In this document: piece by piece, positions 51,401 to 59,671 of the stretch
Layout of the letters: each line of letters begins with the position of its first letter
Position numbering within the stretch: the first letter of the stretch is position 1
DNA from: Micromonospora sp. WMMD980
GTDB taxonomy: Bacteria > Actinomycetota > Actinomycetes > Mycobacteriales > Micromonosporaceae
DNA: 64,000 nucleotides
NCBI RefSeq assembly: GCF_029626035.1
Contig: NZ_JARUBE010000003.1
Location: 1,488,001-1,552,000, forward strand
Direction of reading: 5' to 3'
Translations under genes and position numbers: made by a program
Notes under the pieces: model-generated
The model's input: only the letters and a program-made list of their open reading frames with translations
Database searches by the model: none
Told to the model about the DNA's origin: nothing

Positions 51401-53915
51401 ACGAGCGCAGCAGCGCGGCGATCGCGGTGGCGTCGGCGGTGGCCCGCTGCTGAGCCAGGAAGATCCGGAACACCGCGGCCTCGAGCGCCGGGGAGCGGTC
51501 CAGCTCGGTGACGCCGTAGTGGCCGAGCGCCTTGGCCAGGCGGGCCCGGAACGGCTCCGGCGACCCGGCCCGCTCCACGTCGAGGCTCTGCAGGTAGGTG
51601 TGGAAGTGCTCGCGGGCGCTGTGCAGGTGACCGCCCGGGGCGTCCTCGCCGGAGGGCCGGTTGCGGCTCAGCTCGGCCAGGTCGGCGAAGACGTCGACCA
51701 ACTCCAACTCCTCGGCCAGCGGCCGGTGCCCGGCGTCGGTGGCGGCCCGCCGCGCGTCGAGGTAGTCGTCGAGCACCCGGCGCTCGTCGTGCGGGTCGAC
51801 GTCGAAGCCGAGCAGCAGGCCGCGCAGATCCTCCCGGCCACGCTCGGCCCGGCTGCGCGCCGGCGCGTCGGCGGGCGCGGCCGGCAGGTCCAGCTCCACG
51901 GCCGGCTCGTCCGGTGCGGCGGCGGTCTCGTCGTCGGTGTCGGCGAGCGGCTCCAGGCGCAGCAGCGGCGCGCCGGCCTCCACCTGGGTGCCGACCGCGA
52001 CGGCGGACTCCTTGAGGCGGGCCCGGAACGGCGCGCGCAGCACCGTCTCCATCTTCATCGCCTCCAGCACCAGCACCGGCGCGCCGGCCTCGACCTCCGC
52101 GCCGATCTCCAGCGGGGTGGCGACGACGAGCGCCGGCATCGGGGAGCGGACCACGCCGCCCTCGTCCCGGCTGATCCGATGCGTGACGCCGTCCACCTCG
52201 ACCAGGTGGACCGGCCCGTGGACGCCGGTGAGCAGCCGGTAGCGGACCCCGTTGACGACGATCTGCCCCGTGTGCCGGTCGAAGCGGTCCAGCTCGACGT
52301 CCGCGGTGCGGGCGTCGCCGCCGACCTCGACACCGACCCGGAACCGGTGCGCGCCGACCCGGGCCACCCGCATCCGGTAGCTCACCCCGCGCAGCTTCAG
52401 GTCCAGCGGCCGGCCGCTGCGGTGCTGCACCTGCGGGCGGCCGCCGGCGGCGGTGGACAGCAGCCGTTGCCGTTCGGCGGTCTCGTCCTCCTCGTACGCC
52501 TCGATCGCGGCGGCGGCCAGCGCCACCGCGGAGTGCCGGTGCGCGACGAGCCGGCCCTCGCCCCGGACCCGGTCGATCCAGCCGGTGTCCGCGCTGGCGT
52601 CGATCACCTCGGGTTGGTCGAGCAGGTCGAGCACGAAGCTCTTGTTGGTGGCGCCGCCCTCGATCACCACGATGGTGTTCGCCATCGCCCGGCGCAGCCG
52701 GCCGAGCGCCTCGTCCCGGTCCCGCCCGTACGCGATGATCTTGGCGATCATGGAGTCGAAGTCGGCCGGGATGGTGTCGCCCTCGCTGACCCCGGTGTCC
52801 ACCCGGATGCCCGGCCCGGCGGGCAGGTCCAGCCGGGTGATCCGGCCGGGGGAGGGGGCGAAGTCCCGGTCCGGGTCCTCGGCGTTGAGCCGTGCCTCGA
52901 TCGCGTGCCCGCGTTCGACCGGCGGCGTGCCCTCCAGCCGGCCGCCGCCGGCGACGTGCAACTGCGCCTTGACCAGGTCGAAGCCGGTGGTCGACTCGGT
53001 GATGGGGTGCTCGACCTGGAGCCGGGTGTTGACCTCCAGGAAAGCGAACAGCCGGTCGCCGGGGTGGTAGAGGAACTCCACCGTCGCCGCTCCCCGGTAG
53101 CCGACCGCCACGGCCAGCCGTTCCGCGGACGCCTTCAGCTCGGCGGTCTGCTCCGGGCTCAGCACCGGCGACGCGGACTCCTCGATCACCTTCTGGTTGC
53201 GCCGCTGCACCGAGCAGTCCCGGACGCCGAGCGCCCACGCGGTGCCCTGCCCGTCCGCGATCACCTGCACCTCGACGTGCCGGGCGCCGGTGACCAGGCG
53301 CTCCAGGAACACCACGCCGCTGCCGAACGCCCGGGCGGCCTCCTGGCTGGTGCGCTCGTAGGCGTCGACCAGGTCGGCGTCGCTGCGGACCACCCGGATG
53401 CCGCGCCCGCCGCCGCCCGCGGTGGCCTTCAGCATCAGCGGGTAGCCGATCTGCTTCGCGGCGGCCACCGCCGCCTCCAGGCTCTCCACGGCGCCGCGGC
53501 TCCACGGTGCGACCGGCACACCGACCTCCTCGGCGATCAGCTTCGCGCCGATCTTGTCGCCGAGCTTGCGCATGGCGTCCGGGCTCGGCCCGACGAACGT
53601 GACGCCGACCTTCTCGCACAGCTCGGCGAAGGCCGGGTCCTCGGCCACGAAGCCCCAGCCGACCCACGCGGCGTCCGCGCCGGTCTCCACCAGCGCGCGT
53701 TCCAGCACCTTCAGGTCGAGGTACGGGCGGGCGGAGGCGGGCCCGAGGTCGTAGGCGACGTCCGCCTCGCGGACGAACGTGGCGGTGCGGTCGACGTCGG
53801 TGTGGAGCGCGACGGTCTCGATCCGGCTGCCGGTCTCCGCGGCCAGTTCCCGGACCGCGTGGATGAGCCGCATGGCGGCCTCACCACGGTTGACGATGGC
53901 GACACGGGTGAACAC
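48453..53915 (-). CDS. Single-chain acyl-CoA carboxylase (BC, BCCP and CT in one protein)
   Basis: The predicted protein has 1,820 residues. Biotin carboxylase covers 1-450 (KATAGGGGRGIRVV, EVQVIADGQG, FLEVNTRLQVEHPITE). The biotinyl domain has LVLEAMKMETV with Lys621. A long ACC-central-like region follows (about 690-1280), then the carboxyltransferase (1290-1800) with AGARISMTSGTENMDW, GAQPYWNAEATML, GPDTYTAGTLF and YGAEIGRAIVNFRGPI. This one-chain order is that of eukaryotic acetyl-CoA carboxylase, unlike the split AccA/PccB enzymes usual in actinobacteria. It probably makes malonyl-CoA or a related acyl-CoA. The GTG has AAGGGGA upstream. Confidence 0.9.
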   Translation of the reverse strand: MFTRVAIVNRGEAAMRLIHAVRELAAETGSRIETVALHTDVDRTATFVREADVAYDLGPASARPYLDLKVLERALVETGADAAWVGWGFVAEDPAFAELCEKVGVTFVGPSPDAMRKLGDKIGAKLIAEEVGVPVAPWSRGAVESLEAAVAAAKQIGYPLMLKATAGGGGRGIRVVRSDADLVDAYERTSQEAARAFGSGVVFLERLVTGARHVEVQVIADGQGTAWALGVRDCSVQRRNQKVIEESASPVLSPEQTAELKASAERLAVAVGYRGAATVEFLYHPGDRLFAFLEVNTRLQVEHPITESTTGFDLVKAQLHVAGGGRLEGTPPVERGHAIEARLNAEDPDRDFAPSPGRITRLDLPAGPGIRVDTGVSEGDTIPADFDSMIAKIIAYGRDRDEALGRLRRAMANTIVVIEGGATNKSFVLDLLDQPEVIDASADTGWIDRVRGEGRLVAHRHSAVALAAAAIEAYEEDETAERQRLLSTAAGGRPQVQHRSGRPLDLKLRGVSYRMRVARVGAHRFRVGVEVGGDARTADVELDRFDRHTGQIVVNGVRYRLLTGVHGPVHLVEVDGVTHRISRDEGGVVRSPMPALVVATPLEIGAEVEAGAPVLVLEAMKMETVLRAPFRARLKESAVAVGTQVEAGAPLLRLEPLADTDDETAAAPDEPAVELDLPAAPADAPARSRAERGREDLRGLLLGFDVDPHDERRVLDDYLDARRAATDAGHRPLAEELELVDVFADLAELSRNRPSGEDAPGGHLHSAREHFHTYLQSLDVERAGSPEPFRARLAKALGHYGVTELDRSPALEAAVFRIFLAQQRATADATAIAALLRSWLREPPPDEALREPAGLALERLIAATQVRFPVVADLARGVVFAWFAQPLLRRNRARVYARVRAHLRHLDAHPDAPDRAERVADMVRSTEPLVRLLGQRLVRDNLDNATMLEVLTRRYYGNKALTGVRTRTAGGCVFVVAGRASSSVVSAAVRFDALGDALRGLAEVSQGEEAVDADIYLAWESQPEDQDATAAALLDVINAHPLPERVRRLTTTVAGRSGAVMHHHFTFRPDSTAMAEARLIRGLHPYIAQRMQLERLHGFDLTRLPSLDEEVYLFQAAARENPSDQRLVAFAQVRDLTELREQDGRLVALPTTEDTVAACIDSIRRAQSRRPSKVRFPTNRIVIYVWPPSELTREEMELIAARVAPTTVGADLEEILFIGRQRDRRTGELVKVGVRITFDVTGHGRLTVGEPPTEAVQPLDDYRLKVLRAASRNTVYPYELTGLLGDFTEHDLDAAHELVPVDRPKGRNSAAIVAGVVTTPTPRHPQGVTRVVLLGDPTKSLGALSEPECRRVIAALDLAERLGVPLEWYALSAGARISMTSGTENMDWVAAALKRIVEFTQAGGEINIVVAGITVGAQPYWNAEATMLMHTKGVLVMTPDSAMVLTGKQSLDFSGGVSAEDNFGIGGYDRVMGPNGQAQYWAPDLPAARDVLMAHYDHTYVAPGEDAPRRAATTDPVDRDVTTFPHTVAGSDFTTVGEIFSATANPDRKKPFDIRTVMRALADQDHPVLERWAGMADAETAVVQDVHLGGIPVCLLGIESRSVPRHGFPPTDGPDTYTAGTLFPRSSKKAARAINAASGNRPLVVLANLSGFDGSPESMRKLQLEYGAEIGRAIVNFRGPIVFCVISRYHGGAFVVFSKALNPAMTVLAIEGSYASVLGGAPAAAVVFAGEVAARTATDPRVRELEGRISAAAVTDRATLTAELDELRSSVRAEKLGEVATEFDRVHSIQRAVEVGSVDAVIRAAELRPRVIEAIGTHPN

Positions 53916-54077
53916 GTGACCGTCCCCTTCGGTTGACCCACGGTGTAGCGCCGGGCGGCGGCGGTGCCCCCGGCCTGCCTCACCCTTCCGTCTGCCAGCG
54001 AGTGGCGCCATATCGTAATCACCGAACCCTGACCGGGAGCCGTTGTAGGAACCCAACAAAAGTTTTTAGCGGAAATG

Positions 54078-54115
54078 CGGACGGCGCCGGGCCCTCGCGG
54101 GTCCGGCGCCGTCCG
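54078..54115 (-). terminator. Perfect 13-bp hairpin after the DUF2188-like gene
   Basis: CGGACGGCGCCGG (54078-54090) and CCGGCGCCGTCCG (54103-54115) pair perfectly around a 12-base loop, 20 bases past the stop at 54135. Confidence 0.7.
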
Positions 54116-54134
54116 GCGTTCGTGGGGCTGTGGC

Positions 54135-54365
54135 TCAGCCCGGGATCTCGCGGGGGTCGCGGCTGCGCGGGTACGTGTTCTTCTCGCCGATCGTGCCGTC
54201 CTGCTTCTTGATCACGTGCTCGGTGCCGCGCTCGGCCGCCATGTCCCGGCCGGCCGCCTCCGCCTCCGCCTTGGTGTCGTGGCGGCTGGTCGCCCGGTCG
54301 TTGCCCTCGGGGCGGTTCTTCCACTGCCCGTCCTGCTGGTAGGTGTCGATGTCGCCCTTGGCCAT
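54135..54365 (-). CDS. DUF2188-like small protein
   Basis: The predicted protein has 76 residues, hydrophilic and highly charged: WKNRPEGNDRATSRHDTKAEAEAAGRDMA then RGTEHVIKKQDGTIGEKNTYP. The pattern matches DUF2188, small proteins with a repeated beta-strand pair and no known function. The ATG has GAGGGAG upstream. A hairpin terminator follows the gene. Confidence 0.82.
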   Translation of the reverse strand: MAKGDIDTYQQDGQWKNRPEGNDRATSRHDTKAEAEAAGRDMAAERGTEHVIKKQDGTIGEKNTYPRSRDPREIPG

Positions 54366-54563
54366 GCCGTCGCTCCCTCGGATCCGTGGTCGATGACGAA
54401 TGTCTGCCCCGGGGAGCCGTGGGCTAATCCTGCCGCGTTCCGGGCCGACGCGGGTGGGCGCGTGTCGGTTGCTCGATATCTTGCCGGGTTCCGTCATCCG
54501 GGCGGTGGGGTCGACCCGGGGTCCCGCAGGGGTGACCCCGATCGCGTTACCCGTCAGCAATTT

Positions 54564-54595
54564 GCCGGTCCGGCAAGGATCCTTGCCGAACCGGC
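54564..54595. promoter_or_regulatory. 15-bp inverted repeat upstream of the methyltransferase gene
   Basis: GCCGGTCCGGCAAGG and CCTTGCCGAACCGGC pair at 14 of 15 positions with only AT between them. It ends 61 bases before the methyltransferase start. The lack of a loop favours an operator over a terminator. Confidence 0.45.
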
Positions 54596-54656
54596 GGCCC
54601 GGGCGCACGATGGCGGGACCGGGCCGCCGACGTGCCCGGTGGCGAAGGAGGCAGGC

Positions 54657-55316
54657 ATGACCGGACACCACCACCCGCACCGCCAGGACCCGCCGGCGGA
54701 CACCGACCCGGCCGAGTTCTGGGACGGGCGCTACGGGCAGTCCGACCGGATCTGGAGCGGCCGGGTGAACCCGGTGCTCGCCGAGGTGGCCGGCGCGCTG
54801 CCGCCCGGCACCGCGCTCGACCTGGGCTGCGGCGAGGGCGGTGACGCCATCTGGCTGGCCCGGCAGGGCTGGCAGGTCACCGCCGTGGACATCTCCGCCG
54901 TCGCGTTGGAGCGGCTCGCGGTCGAGGCGGAGCGGGCCGGCGTGGCGGACCGGATCACCGCCGTGCGCCGCGACCTGCTGGCCGACGGCTTCCCGACCGG
55001 CTCCTTCGACCTGGTGTCGGCGCAGTTCTTCCAGTCCCCGCTGGCCCTGCCCCGGGAGAAGGTGCTGCCCCCGGCGGCCGAGGTGGTGGCGTCCGGCGGC
55101 CGGCTGCTCGTCGTCGAGCACGGCGCCCCGCCGCCCTGGTCCGGCCTCGACCCCGACGACCCGCGGTTCGCCAGTCCGGCCGAGATCATCGCCGCGATCG
55201 ACCTCGACCCGGACGGCTGGGAGACCGAGCGGCTCGGCGAGTCCCGCCGCACCGCCACCCACGACGGCCACACCGGTGAACTGGTCGACCACGTGGTCCT
55301 GGTCCGCCGCCGCTGA
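54657..55316 (+). CDS. SAM-dependent methyltransferase
   Basis: The predicted protein has 219 residues. After a His/Asp-rich start it shows EFWDGRYGQSDRIWSGRVNPVL, motif I ALDLGCGEGGDAIWLA, motif II VTAVDISAVALERL and a late LLVVEHGAPPPW. The WSGRVNPVL...LDLGCGEGGDAIWLA order resembles TehB/thiopurine-type methyltransferases. The substrate is unknown. The ATG has AAGGAGG upstream. Confidence 0.88.
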   Translation: MTGHHHPHRQDPPADTDPAEFWDGRYGQSDRIWSGRVNPVLAEVAGALPPGTALDLGCGEGGDAIWLARQGWQVTAVDISAVALERLAVEAERAGVADRITAVRRDLLADGFPTGSFDLVSAQFFQSPLALPREKVLPPAAEVVASGGRLLVVEHGAPPPWSGLDPDDPRFASPAEIIAAIDLDPDGWETERLGESRRTATHDGHTGELVDHVVLVRRR

Positions 55317-55345
55317 GCCGCGCGGCGACGGACCGCGTCACACCG

Positions 55346-56545
55346 TCACGCCCGCACCGGCGGGTGGGGCCGGGTCAGCAGCAGGACCAGCAGGCCGGCG
55401 CCGCACAGCGCGGTGCTCATGACGTACGCCCAGCGGAAACCCGCCTGCGCGGCGATCCCGAGCAGCGGACCGGCGAGCATGGCGCCGATCGGGAACGAGT
55501 TGGTGAACAGCGTGGTCGCCCGCCCGGGTTGGCCGGGCAGCAGGTCCTGCACGTAGGTGATGGCGACGCCCGACACCGCCGCGATGAACGTGGCGTTGAC
55601 CGGCTGCGCCAGCAACAGCACCGCGACGGACGGCGCCGCGGCGGCGACCGCGTAGTAGACGACGCCGCATCCGGCGCCGAACAGGATCAGCGGGCGCAGT
55701 GGGACCCGCGCGGTCAACGCCCCCAACCCGAGCATCAGGGGGATCTCCAACGCCGCGCACAACCCCAGCACGAGCCCCGCGTCGGCCGGCTCGCCACCCA
55801 GGTCCCGGCCGATGAACAGTGGCAACGCCTGCACGCCGAGCGTCATCGGGCACTGCACCAGGACGAACGCGGCCACGGTGAACACCAGCCGCCACCGCGG
55901 GGCCCCGGGCAGCTCGGCGCCCGGGGCGTCGACGGCCGGCCGAGCCGCGAGCGGCAACTCCTCCAGTCGGAGGGCGGCCACCAGCGCCGCCGTCGCGTAC
56001 ATGCCGGCCGCCACGCCGTAGACCAGCCGGAAGCCGCCGACCGAGAGCAGCACGGCGGCCAGCGCCGGGCCGGCCACCCAGGCCAGCGAGAACACGGTAC
56101 GCATGACGCTGATCCCCAGGGCGGCCCGGCCCGGACTGTCCCGGTCGAGGAGTTGGCGCGCGTAGGCGAACGACTGCGGGAACAGCGAGTTGGCCAGCGC
56201 GACGGCGGTCACGGTCAGCGCCAGCAGGACCCAGTAGTCGCGGACGAAGGCGGTCAGGCCCGCCCCCACCATCCCGGCCAGCGCCGCGCCGACGAGCAGC
56301 CGGCGACGGATCGGCCACCGGTCCGACAGGCGGCCGACCAGCGTGGAGACCGCGACGCCGGACAGCGGCGCGACGACCAGGAACACGGTCACCCGCACCG
56401 GCCCCGCGCCGACCGCGCTGTCCAGGAACAGCGACAGGAACGGCAGCACCACGGCGACGGACAGGCCGACGCTGAGGAACATCAGCGCAAGGGGGAGCAG
56501 GCGAAGGCGGCCGGCGCGCGCCGCCGGCCTGGTGTCCACAGCCAT
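55346..56545 (-). CDS. MFS exporter, sugar-efflux (SetA) type
   Basis: The predicted protein has 399 residues with twelve helices. GRLSDRWPIRRRLLVGAALAG is the loop 2-3 signature. The patterns SLFPQSFAYARQLLDRDSPGRAALGISVMRTVFSLAWVAGP and FIGRDLGGEPADAGLVLGLCAALEIPLML follow SetA/SetB family exporters. The ATG at 56545 was taken; an in-frame GTG three codons upstream is possible. The gene converges on the methyltransferase. Confidence 0.86.
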   Translation of the reverse strand: MAVDTRPAARAGRLRLLPLALMFLSVGLSVAVVLPFLSLFLDSAVGAGPVRVTVFLVVAPLSGVAVSTLVGRLSDRWPIRRRLLVGAALAGMVGAGLTAFVRDYWVLLALTVTAVALANSLFPQSFAYARQLLDRDSPGRAALGISVMRTVFSLAWVAGPALAAVLLSVGGFRLVYGVAAGMYATAALVAALRLEELPLAARPAVDAPGAELPGAPRWRLVFTVAAFVLVQCPMTLGVQALPLFIGRDLGGEPADAGLVLGLCAALEIPLMLGLGALTARVPLRPLILFGAGCGVVYYAVAAAAPSVAVLLLAQPVNATFIAAVSGVAITYVQDLLPGQPGRATTLFTNSFPIGAMLAGPLLGIAAQAGFRWAYVMSTALCGAGLLVLLLTRPHPPVRA

Positions 56546-56616
56546 GCGGCGCACGCTACGCCCTACCCCCGACCGGCCCGAAGCGGTTTAGCGCCCGCAA
56601 GGACCGGATGTTGAGA

Positions 56617-56657
56617 AGGGGCCCCGCCGATGCGGAATGCGTCAATCGGGGGCCCCG
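56617..56657. repeat. Third GGGGCCCC-type element, imperfect
   Basis: AGGGGCCCCGCC near 56618 and CGGGGGCCCCGCC near 56647 flank a 20-base spacer. Each block is itself palindromic at GGGGCCCC. It lies 9 bases past the stop of the GOGAT-like gene and shares its core with the hairpins at 16908 and 40226. Confidence 0.5.
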
Positions 56658-56666
56658 CCTCACACC

Positions 56667-58241
56667 TCAGCCGACGGCGGTGGCCGAGGGGGGCGCGCTG
56701 CCGCCGCGCGGGGCCTCCGGCGTCATCAGTCGGACGATCTCCGCCCGGTCGGCGGCGGACGGCAGCCCCCACTCCGGCCGGTAGCCGTACACCTGGTCCA
56801 GCGGGGTGGCGCTGGTCCGGCCGTCGACGATCTCGACGGAGTCGGTGCCGATCAGGCCGGGATGCTCGACGCCGCACGCCTCGGCGACCTTGACCAGGTC
56901 GCGGCGGAGCGTGCGGAGGTAGTTGGCCGCGCGCACCGACTTGCGGGCCGGTTCCAGGCCGCGGGCCAGCCACGCGTTCTGGGTGGCGACGCCGGTCGGG
57001 CAGGTGTCCGTGTGGCACTTCTGCGCCTGGATGCAGCCGATCGCCAGCATCGCCTCCCGGCCCACGTTCACCATGTCGGCGCCGAGCGCGAACGCGACCA
57101 CCGCGTTGTCCGGCAGGCCGAGCTTGCCGGCGCCGACGAACACCACCTGCTCGTGCAGGCCGCGTTCGGCGAACGTCCGGTAGACCCGGGAGAAGCCCTG
57201 CTGGAACGGCAGCGACACCGAGTCGCTGAAGATCAGCGGGGCGGCGCCGGTGCCGCCCTCGCCGCCGTCGACGGTGACGAAGTCCACGCCCCGGCCGGTG
57301 TCGCGCATCAGCGTGGTCAGCTCCGCCCAGAAGCCCAGGTCACCCACGGCGGACTTGATGCCGACCGGCAGGCCGGTCTCGGCGGCGAGCAGCTCCACCC
57401 AGTCCAGCAGGCTGTCGCAGTCGGAGAACTCGGCGTGCCGCGACGGGCTGACGCAGTCCTGCCCCGCCGGGATGCCCCGGGTGGCGGCGATCTCGGCGGA
57501 GACCTTCGCGGCCGGCAGCAGGCCGCCGAGGCTCGGCTTGGCGCCCTGACTGAGCTTGATCTCCAACGCCCGCACCGGCGCGCCGGCCACCAGGTCCTTG
57601 AGCCGGTCCAGGCTGAACCGGCCGCGCTCGTCCCGACAGCCGAAGTAGGCGGTGCCGAGCTGGAAGACCAGCTCACCGCCGTTGCGATGGTATGGCGACA
57701 GCCCGCCCTCGCCGGTGTTGTGCAGGCAGCCGGCGAGCGCGGCGCCCCGGTTCAGCGCCTCGACCGCGTTGCCGGAGAGCGAGCCGAAGCTCATCCCGGA
57801 GATGTTGACCACCGACTCCGGCCGGAACGCCCGCGCCCGCCCACGGGCCGCGCCCAGCACCTTGGCGCACGGCAGCGCCACGTCGTGCCCGGCGGCCGGG
57901 GTCGACGGGGGCACGGCCCGGCCGAACGTACGGTGCTTGATGATCGGGTAGCCGCGGGTGTGCTCGATGTCGTTGTCGGTGCCGAACCCGAAGTAGTTGT
58001 TCTCCTGCTTCGCCGACGCGTACACCCAGCGTCGCTGGTCACGGGTGAAGGGCCGTTCCTCGTCGTTGCCGGCCACGATGTACTGGCGCAGCTCGGGCCC
58101 GATCGACTCGATCAGGTAGCGGGCGCGGCCCAGGACGGGGAAGTTGCGCCGCAGCGCGTGGTCGCGTTGCAGCAGGTCCCGCGCGGCCATGGCGGCGACG
58201 GCGGCGACGGCGGTGGGTACGGCTCTCCTGGCCCAGCTCAT
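56667..58241 (-). CDS. FMN-binding glutamate-synthase-like protein
   Basis: The predicted protein has 524 residues. It corresponds to the FMN/central domain of glutamate synthase without the amidotransferase domain: VVNISGMSFGSLSGNAVEALNRGA, EIKLSQGAKPSLGGLLPAAKVS, FVTVDGGEGGTGAAPL, and the Cys motif IQAQKCHTDTCPTGVATQN (Fe-S like). An N-terminal hydrophobic stretch (VPTAVAAVAAMAA) may anchor it. These archaeal-type GltB proteins are widespread with uncertain role. The ATG at 58241 is divergent to the sigma-factor gene by 67 bases. Confidence 0.88.
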   Translation of the reverse strand: MSWARRAVPTAVAAVAAMAARDLLQRDHALRRNFPVLGRARYLIESIGPELRQYIVAGNDEERPFTRDQRRWVYASAKQENNYFGFGTDNDIEHTRGYPIIKHRTFGRAVPPSTPAAGHDVALPCAKVLGAARGRARAFRPESVVNISGMSFGSLSGNAVEALNRGAALAGCLHNTGEGGLSPYHRNGGELVFQLGTAYFGCRDERGRFSLDRLKDLVAGAPVRALEIKLSQGAKPSLGGLLPAAKVSAEIAATRGIPAGQDCVSPSRHAEFSDCDSLLDWVELLAAETGLPVGIKSAVGDLGFWAELTTLMRDTGRGVDFVTVDGGEGGTGAAPLIFSDSVSLPFQQGFSRVYRTFAERGLHEQVVFVGAGKLGLPDNAVVAFALGADMVNVGREAMLAIGCIQAQKCHTDTCPTGVATQNAWLARGLEPARKSVRAANYLRTLRRDLVKVAEACGVEHPGLIGTDSVEIVDGRTSATPLDQVYGYRPEWGLPSAADRAEIVRLMTPEAPRGGSAPPSATAVG

Positions 58242-58308
58242 CCCGGCACTCTTTCCGCTGCGGCGACCGGTCAAACTCCGGTGGAACCTCTGCCGCCCGG
58301 GCGGTGTC

Positions 58309-58896
58309 ATGTCAGGGAAGTGGACCGAGGCGGAGGTTGCCCTGGACGACGAGGAGATCGTCACCCGCGTACGCGCCGGTGACCGGGAGGCGTACGACCT
58401 CCTGGTCGCCCGGCACACCGCGTCCGCGTACCGGACGGCGGTGCTGCTGGGCGCCGGTCCGGACGCGGAGGACGTCATCCAGGAGGCGTTCGTGAAGGCG
58501 TACCGGAAGTTGTCCCGCTACCGGGGTGACGCGTCGTTCCGGTCCTGGCTGCTCGCGATCGTGGCCAACGAGAGCCGCAACCTGCACCGCTCGCGCGGGC
58601 GGCGGGACGGGCTGGTGCTGCGGGCCGCGGCGGCGGAACCGGCGACCGGGGCCACCGAGGCGGACGGGCTCGGCGCGGTCCTCGCCGCCGAACGCCGGAC
58701 GGCGCTGGTGGCGGCGCTGCGCCGGCTGCCCGCCCGGGACCGCGAGGTGATCACCTGCCGGTACCTGCTCGACCTCACCGAGGAGGAGACCGTGACCGTG
58801 CTGGGGCTGCCCCGGGGCACGGTGAAGTCGCGCACCCACCGCGCCCTGGCGAAGCTGCGTGGCCTGCTCGACCGCGAGGTGGCGCACCGTGGATGA
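58309..58896 (+). CDS. ECF RNA polymerase sigma factor
   Basis: The predicted protein has 195 residues. Region 2 shows DREAYDLLVARHTASAYRTAVLLG, AEDVIQEAFVKAYRKL and FRSWLLAIVANESRNLHR. Region 4 shows LPARDREVITCRYLLDLTEEETVTVLGLPRGTVKSRTHRALAKLR. It overlaps the next gene by 8 bases, the usual layout for a sigma/anti-sigma pair. Confidence 0.92.
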   Translation: MSGKWTEAEVALDDEEIVTRVRAGDREAYDLLVARHTASAYRTAVLLGAGPDAEDVIQEAFVKAYRKLSRYRGDASFRSWLLAIVANESRNLHRSRGRRDGLVLRAAAAEPATGATEADGLGAVLAAERRTALVAALRRLPARDREVITCRYLLDLTEEETVTVLGLPRGTVKSRTHRALAKLRGLLDREVAHRG

Positions 58897-59602
58897 GCTG
58901 GAGCGGGAACTGCGGGCCCTGTCCGCCTGGCTGGAACCGGCCGCGCCGCCGGACGTGGCCGCCCGGGTCCACGCCCGCGTCGCCGCGCCACCGCGCCGGC
59001 GCTGGCGGTACTGGTTGTCCGCCGCGCTCGCCGCGCTGCTCGTGGCGGCGCTGCCGCCGGGGCGCGCCGCCGTCGCCGACGCGGTGTCCGGGTTGCTGCG
59101 GTTCGCCGGCGTCGTCGTGGACACCTCGGCCACCCCGGCGCCACCCACCGGTACGCCGTCGCCGCTGCCGGGGCAGCGTCCGGTCGGCCTGGTCGAGGCG
59201 CAGCGGCAGGTCCACTTCCCGATCCGGGTGCCGGCCCGGCTCGGCGCCCCCGAGCGGGTGCTGGTGGCCGACCCGGACGGCGCGGGCGCCCACCGGGTGG
59301 CGAGCCTGCTCTGGCGGGGCGGGGCGTTGCGCCTGGACGCGTTCGACGGTTCGCTCGACGTCGCGTTCCACAAGCGGGCCGCCGGCGCGGACGTGACGTT
59401 CACCCAGTTGCACGGCGACTTCGCGATCTGGGTCGGTGGCCCGCACGCGCTGGCGTACGTCGATCGGCGCGGGACGGTGCGGGTGGCCACCGCGCGCCTG
59501 TCCGCCGCGACGCTGATCTGGCAGGACGCCGGGGTGAGCTATCGCCTGGAGGGCGACCTCACCGAGGGCGAGGCGCTGGACATCGCGGGCTCGCTGGGCT
59601 GA
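58889..59602 (+). CDS. Membrane-anchored anti-sigma-factor-like protein
   Basis: The predicted protein has 237 residues. A short cytoplasmic part (1-35, ELERELRALSAWLEPAAPPDVAARV) is followed by one membrane helix (WLSAALAALLVAALPPG), a linker and an extracytoplasmic domain of about 160 residues (VGLVEAQRQVHFPIRVP, AVAGADVTFTQLHGDFAIW-like strands). No zinc His-Cys motif is visible. Coupling to the sigma gene makes a regulatory role likely. The GTG at 58889 was chosen for the overlap. Confidence 0.8.
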   Translation: MDELERELRALSAWLEPAAPPDVAARVHARVAAPPRRRWRYWLSAALAALLVAALPPGRAAVADAVSGLLRFAGVVVDTSATPAPPTGTPSPLPGQRPVGLVEAQRQVHFPIRVPARLGAPERVLVADPDGAGAHRVASLLWRGGALRLDAFDGSLDVAFHKRAAGADVTFTQLHGDFAIWVGGPHALAYVDRRGTVRVATARLSAATLIWQDAGVSYRLEGDLTEGEALDIAGSLG

Positions 59603-59671
59603 GCGGGGAACCTCCCGGGCGTGGCCGGTGTCCTGCTGACAGGTTCGTCGTCGATAGATCGGGGGTGCCGG

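Noticed and set aside
49626..53936. 1,436-codon plus-strand frame opposite the acyl-CoA carboxylase
   Set aside because: It is a GC-driven antisense shadow with no recognisable motifs. The opposite strand encodes complete carboxylase domains.
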